Shown here piece by piece: positions 59,094 to 60,000 of a DNA stretch of 60,000 bases. Source of the stretch: Cryptomeria japonica (taxonomy: Eukaryota; Streptophyta; Pinopsida; Cupressales; Cupressaceae). Where the stretch lies: NCBI RefSeq assembly GCF_030272615.1, contig NC_081405.1, positions 568,043,095-568,103,094 on the forward strand. Reading direction: 5' to 3'. How positions within the stretch are numbered: position 1 is the stretch's first letter; every line of letters begins with the position of its first letter. A model generated the notes under the pieces. It was not told the DNA's origin. It did no database searches and saw nothing but the letters and a program-made list of their open reading frames with translations. Both the position numbers and the translations under genes were made by a program.

Positions 59094-60000
59094 TATTTCA
59101 TCCATTTCAAATGTCTATTTCTAAGCTTCTATTGAGTGTTAATATAACTCAAAGCCTGGTTGTCTGTGAACACTACAAATTCCTTTGGGAGTAAATAATG
59201 CCTCTATTTTTTTAGAGACTGAACTAGTGCATACAACTCTAAGTCATATGCTGAGTACTTCTTCTTTGCTTCATTGAGCTTCTCACTAAAAGATGCCACA
59301 GGCCTTCCCTTTTGACTCAATACACCCCCTACTGTGATTCCACTTGCATCACACTCCAATGTGAATAGCTTGTCAAAAGTAGGTAGGAGTAGGATGGGTT
59401 TTGTGGCTACTTCTTGCTTCAATAATTGGAATGCTTTATTAGCCTGCTCAGCCCATTTGAACTTAGTTTTAAGGCCTCCTTTTATGGTTTCAAGGACTGG
59501 TGCACATATGCCACTGAAGTTCCTCACAAACTTCCTATAGAATTGAGCTAAACCATGGAAACTCCTAACTTCAGTCCCTGTTCTAGGGGCAGGCAAATTC
59601 AAGATTACCTCCACTTTGCTTGGATCCATCTTCAAGGTTCCCTTAGACACCACAAATCCTAAGTAGACCATCTCTTACTTCAAGAAGTCACACTTCTCTA
59701 GGTTGATTGATAACTTCTCTTCATGCAACCTCTCTAAGACTAACCTCAAATGCTCTAGGTGCTCCTCTTTGGTTCTACTATAGATGAGAATGTCATCTAG
59801 GTACACCACCACAAACCTAGCTGTGAAGTCTTTTGACACCTCATTCATCAACCTCATGAAGGTGCTTGGGGAATTGGTGAGTCCAAATGGCATCACAAGC
59901 CATTCATACAACCCTTTTGTGGTCTTCAAAGCAGTCTTCCACTCATCTCCCTCCTTAATTCTAATCTGGTGATAACCACTTTTAAGGTCCAACTTGGTAA
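59094..60000 (-). pseudogene. rt: Gypsy RT and RNase H N-terminal part (element F, continues off window)
   Basis: Two blocks are seen on the - strand. The first, 59675-59992, has [39 protein letters not shown] and [20 protein letters not shown], with the catalytic YLDD intact. A TAA at 59672-59674 (Gln in E) separates it from 59204-59671, which has VRSFHGLAQFYRKFVRNFSG and RNase H CDASGITVGGVLSQKGRPVA and YSAYDLELYALVQSLKK. H inserted into the RNase H part at 59093. Relative to E this copy keeps the 13 bases and single bases that E has lost. Confidence 0.9.

Overview
This 60 kb window is AT-rich nuclear plant DNA made almost entirely of nested LTR retrotransposons. I found no host gene, tRNA, rRNA or CRISPR locus. 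Every coding stretch is a retroelement gene (gag, protease, integrase, reverse transcriptase, RNase H), plus one captured host-type gene lying antisense inside an element, and almost all are broken by stops or frameshifts. Plant origin is supported by the initiator-Met tRNA primer binding sites, Ty1/copia and chromodomain Ty3/gypsy pol genes, a Tat/Ogre-type pol with a second RNase H, and a plant mobile domain protein. Heavy nesting and very long LTRs suggest a giant-genome seed plant; a gymnosperm is my guess, not a demonstration.

Layout. (1) 1-2408: probable right end of an LTR element (C) cut by the window edge, with TA microsatellites and a GC-rich array of six 22-bp palindromes (1407-1609). 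It interrupts the gag of copia element A. (2) 2408-13560: copia element A (+ strand), 5' part outside the window, RT deleted, 3' LTR at 12354-13560. Copia element B (- strand, 5388-12056, TSD ttacc) is inserted in it. (3) 13561-14070: unassigned AT-rich DNA. (4) 14071-31649: element D (+ strand, TSD aggca), 2.4 kb LTRs and a gag but no pol, resembling a gag-only non-autonomous copia derivative. A 1.4 kb solo-LTR-like insert (18910-20292, TSD cattg) lies inside it. Its 3' LTR is split by chromodomain gypsy element E (- strand, 23154-31017). (5) 31747-60000: element F (- strand, same family as E), running off the window and split by element H.

(6) 34956-59093: element H has 4.83 kb LTRs, PBS and PPT, but no coding sequence of its own that I can recognise, so it looks like a LARD (large retrotransposon derivative). 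Inside it lies I (about 42668-53735), a 5'-truncated Tat/Ogre-like gypsy element with protease, G-patch-like segment, RT, RNase H, second (archaeal-type) RNase H and integrase. These are followed by about 4.5 kb of 3' region holding an antisense plant-mobile-domain pseudogene (49532-51414), then a PPT and LTR.

Insertion order from nesting: A before B and C; D before E and the solo-LTR insert; F before H; I occupies H or was captured by it. Many stops are TAG, and at several places a related copy in the window has CAG, as expected from deamination of methylated CHG sites in silenced elements. Coordinates of element ends were read by eye from TG...CA termini, PBS/PPT motifs and target-site duplications; where both LTRs and a TSD agree they should be correct to a base or two.
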